DNA of 64,000 nucleotides from Nostoc calcicola FACHB-3891 (GTDB taxonomy: Bacteria; Cyanobacteriota; Cyanobacteriia; Cyanobacteriales; Nostocaceae), in NCBI RefSeq assembly GCF_014697355.1, contig NZ_JACJRQ010000010.1, forward strand, positions 1 to 64,000, given 5' to 3'. Shown here one piece after another: positions 61,445-64,000 of this stretch. Position 1 is the first letter of the stretch. The number at the start of each line of letters is the position of its first letter. The translations under genes were made by a program, and so were the position numbers. The notes beneath the pieces are model-generated. The model saw only the letters and a list, made by a program, of their open reading frames with translations. It did no database searches and was not told where the DNA came from.

Positions 61445-63733
61445 TTAAGCAAATTCGTAGCGATTTTTACCCAAGCGTTTTGCACGGTACATTGCTGCAT
61501 CTGCTTGTTTCATCAAAGTTTCACTGTCTTGGCTGTTGTATGGATAAACACTAATGCCAATACTGGCAGAGACTCGAATTGCATACCCATCCAAAACAAT
61601 TGGTCTGGTAATGCTGCTTAAAATTTTTTCAGCGACTTTAGCAGCTACCTGGACATTGGGAATTGCTCGTAAGATCACAGTAAATTCGTCGCCACCCAAG
61701 CGAGAAACTGTATCACTAGCGCGTAAAGAGTTGCTGAGTCGCCCAGCAATGGTCATCAGCAGGCGATCGCCTATCTCATGCCCTAGAGTATCATTAACTT
61801 GCTTAAACCCGTCTAAATCGATAAATAGCAGTCCTAACAACAAGTTATTGTGTTGCGCCCAGTGTAATGACTCGTAAAGTTGTTCAGCAAAAAATTTGCG
61901 ATTGGATAAACCTGTCAGGGGATCGTGATATGCTAAATAACGCAAATGGTCTTCTTTGAGTTTTAATTCATTGTTAGAGCGAAATAACTCAGCAGCAGTC
62001 CGCTTGAGTTGTTCCTCCATCAACTTGCGTTGAGTAATATCTCGAATTACCCCAACTAAAAAGAAATTGCCAGCCGAGTCTTTGTGAAGCGATCGCTTAG
62101 TGGCAATTTGATGAGTCTGACCATCCGCATTTGTAAATTCTTCTTCGTGTTCGTGGGCTTGCTGAGTCCGAAAAACCAACTCATCCTGTTGTCGAAACAC
62201 ATCGGCTTCATGTTTAGGGAAAAAATCATAATCTGACTTTTCAATTAACAACTTATTCGGATAACCGATAAATCGACAATACGCCTCATTTAAAACGATC
62301 CACTGATGTTGTTCATTTTTCACAAAAATAGGATCGGGAATCGTGTTGATGACGTGATGCAGAAATTCCTTAGAGCGTTTCCACTCTCCTTGCATATGGG
62401 CGATATGGCTCGTCATCCAAATAGCTGAAATTCCAAAGGTAAACAGCCCCGGAATCAGCGGTACCCACCAACCGTATAAAAAAGCTCCATAGGCACTGAG
62501 GGCCAATACAAAACAAGAAACGAGGATACTGAGAAAACTTTTAGTTGCGTCTCGTATCCGCCATGTGGTGACAGCCCCCACATAAGACCAAACAAAAATC
62601 CACAAGTATTCCAGTAATTCAGGCCAGACTTTGAGTAAAGGTCTTCCTTCAAGAGCCGCTGAGATTAACTCACTAATAAAATAAGCTTGTAATTGAATAC
62701 CAGCCACAGGCTTTGCCGTACCCATCAAACCGCTGGAATAGGGAATAAATACAAAATCCTGGAGACTGGGTGCAGTGGAGCCAATAAGTATAATTCGATC
62801 TTTAATTAAGTTTTCTGGGACTTTCTCTGCGAGTACATCGCTCATCGATACCTGGCGAAAATGAGAAAATTCTACAGATGGATTTTGAAATTTCGGCTTG
62901 GGAAAATTGGACAAAATTTGGTAGCCTCTAGCATCAGCTCCGACATAAGCACCATCATTAGACTCAAAACGAGTAAAGGCTGCTTTACCTAATTGCAAAT
63001 ACTCAGGGTTGCTTTTTGCTTGGGTAGGAGTAATGTCGTCTGATTTTAAATACAATAAAGCCAGCTTCAAGGCAAAACTTTCGTGTACTTTATCCTCGAC
63101 GTGCCAATACAACAAGCTGCGACGTACTTTCCCATCAGGGTCGTACAGCACGTTGTTAAAACCCACTTGATTCTTATCGAGTCCCAGTGGAGGTAAAACA
63201 GTAAGGTTTTTGTTTTTTTCATTTGCCAGCAGTTCAATACCAATCAAGTTTGGCATTGACTTATAAGCTTTACGTAGTTCCTCATTACCAGGCTCTACTG
63301 GCAAATTTCGGTAAATATCCAAGCCAATAGCACGGGGCTTGTGGACGTTTAATTTTTGCAACAACTGAGCAATATTCCGATCTGGAATTGGCCACGAACG
63401 CACTTGGTCTAAATAGGCTTCATCAATCACAACAATAGTGATACGTTCTTCTGGCGGTTCATTTGGACGTAAGCGAAAAAATTGATCCAAACCTGCCAAC
63501 TCTAAGGATTGTAATAATCCAATAGAGCGCAAAAACAGGACACAGACTGCAACGCCAGCAGCAGTCATCAATTCCTTGTGTTCTCGACTCAGCGATTCTT
63601 TCAGTCCAAAGATTAACTTTATAAAACGCTTGCCTAGCTGCTGATTCATTAAGCCGCTCCCAAAGTTCTGAAACTCGGCTTTTGACTCACCTTCCGGAAA
63701 CTCCCAGAAGTATCTGAAAATTTTTCTTGACAT
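61445..63733 (-). CDS. CHASE2-PAS-GGDEF diguanylate cyclase
   Basis: A 762-residue membrane sensor. The N-terminal extracytoplasmic CHASE2 domain (about 75-370) contains RITIVVIDEAYLDQVRSWPI (around 96-115) and IILIGSTAPSLQDF, and is followed by three short membrane helices (about 385-450: LLEYLWIFVWSYVGAVTTWR and on), a PAS domain with PAC (465-580) and a C-terminal GGDEF domain (610-762) with SRLGGDEFTVIL. The GGDEF signature is intact, so it should make c-di-GMP; its inhibition site (RxxD) is not obvious. The c-di-GMP phosphodiesterase at 43503 could oppose it. The start is ATG 63733; a second ATG 28 codons in is possible. Confidence 0.9.
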   Translation of the reverse strand: MSRKIFRYFWEFPEGESKAEFQNFGSGLMNQQLGKRFIKLIFGLKESLSREHKELMTAAGVAVCVLFLRSIGLLQSLELAGLDQFFRLRPNEPPEERITIVVIDEAYLDQVRSWPIPDRNIAQLLQKLNVHKPRAIGLDIYRNLPVEPGNEELRKAYKSMPNLIGIELLANEKNKNLTVLPPLGLDKNQVGFNNVLYDPDGKVRRSLLYWHVEDKVHESFALKLALLYLKSDDITPTQAKSNPEYLQLGKAAFTRFESNDGAYVGADARGYQILSNFPKPKFQNPSVEFSHFRQVSMSDVLAEKVPENLIKDRIILIGSTAPSLQDFVFIPYSSGLMGTAKPVAGIQLQAYFISELISAALEGRPLLKVWPELLEYLWIFVWSYVGAVTTWRIRDATKSFLSILVSCFVLALSAYGAFLYGWWVPLIPGLFTFGISAIWMTSHIAHMQGEWKRSKEFLHHVINTIPDPIFVKNEQHQWIVLNEAYCRFIGYPNKLLIEKSDYDFFPKHEADVFRQQDELVFRTQQAHEHEEEFTNADGQTHQIATKRSLHKDSAGNFFLVGVIRDITQRKLMEEQLKRTAAELFRSNNELKLKEDHLRYLAYHDPLTGLSNRKFFAEQLYESLHWAQHNNLLLGLLFIDLDGFKQVNDTLGHEIGDRLLMTIAGRLSNSLRASDTVSRLGGDEFTVILRAIPNVQVAAKVAEKILSSITRPIVLDGYAIRVSASIGISVYPYNSQDSETLMKQADAAMYRAKRLGKNRYEFA

Positions 63734-64000
63734 CTACACAAACATTGAGGAAGGCGGTTTTGCTGATTGGACTCGCGTTTTTTCAGTAATAACAAAAGCA
63801 TATTGAGAGTAACTTCAACAGACACACTTTCGCATTTGACGCTGACATAATTACACCCGAAGGCGGCTTCTATGTGCTGCAAAAATAAATTAAAGTACAC
63901 ATTGCATGAGAGCCAGTATACTTAATCGAGTTCCTTCCGCTTGAGATGTTTGTAAAGGACTTCCAAAAAATAAATTATCCCAAATTATTTTTACATTTTT

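Noticed and set aside
63649..63900. 83-residue minus-strand frame at the right edge
   Set aside because: It overlaps the start of the CHASE2 cyclase gene out of frame and shows no family-like features.

Overview
The window comes from the chromosome of a filamentous, heterocyst-forming type of cyanobacterium (Nostoc/Anabaena group). The grounds are a cyanobacterial gene set (psbU, PII glnB with Ser49, DUF3120, a PDZ/radical-SAM DUF512 protein, LexA with an Anabaena-type LexA box), very frequent GCGATCGC (HIP1) octamers, and many blocks of short tandem repeats, mostly 7-mers, of the kind described in heterocystous cyanobacteria. The identification is an inference from content; no database search was possible.

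Layout. 1-2500: the 5' part of a large surface-type protein (parallel beta-helix plus Ig-like choice-of-anchor repeats) and a decayed gene end. 2510-7156: housekeeping genes (thiD, glnB, rdgB, phosphohexomutase) and a coiled-coil membrane protein. 7508-10708: a membrane-anchored caspase-like protease, then an actin-like ParM ATPase with a small ParR-like partner. 10926-21032: DedA, Gfo/Idh/MocA oxidoreductase, queC, CNNM/CorC membrane protein, two envelope-type hypothetical proteins, tRNA-Met(CAT), pyrE, tRNA-Thr(TGT), argF, lexA. 21247-37463: a DNA phosphorothioation (Dnd) island. 37797-64000: transporters, signalling proteins, cell-envelope enzymes, two tandem MscS channels, a radical SAM protein, uppP, psbU, nadB and a CHASE2 diguanylate cyclase.

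The Dnd island is the main accessory system. dndC, dndD and dndE are recognisable, with no dndA in view, so sulfur probably comes from a cysteine desulfurase encoded elsewhere. Two DGQHR proteins, one of them DndB-like, are transcribed divergently from dndC. A predicted methyltransferase follows dndE. Instead of dndFGH, the island starts with a superfamily-2 helicase, a 57-residue protein whose stop codon overlaps the start of a second Rad50/SMC-like ATPase, and a 153-residue Dnd-associated protein. These four form a candidate phosphorothioation-dependent defence arm of little-known mechanism. Cargo or debris lies between the modification genes: a PfkB sugar/nucleoside kinase, an orphan shortened antitoxin, an antisense alpha/beta hydrolase, a Uma2 nuclease remnant and MITE-like repeats.

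A second theme is repeat invasion. Tandem repeats and small inverted-repeat elements fill most intergenic gaps and have also entered genes. One element adds 35 residues in frame at the start of a PAS domain in a histidine kinase. Low-complexity repeats form linkers in a GNAT acetyltransferase and a GHL10 glycosidase, and the stop codons of rdgB and the CNNM gene lie inside heptamer arrays.
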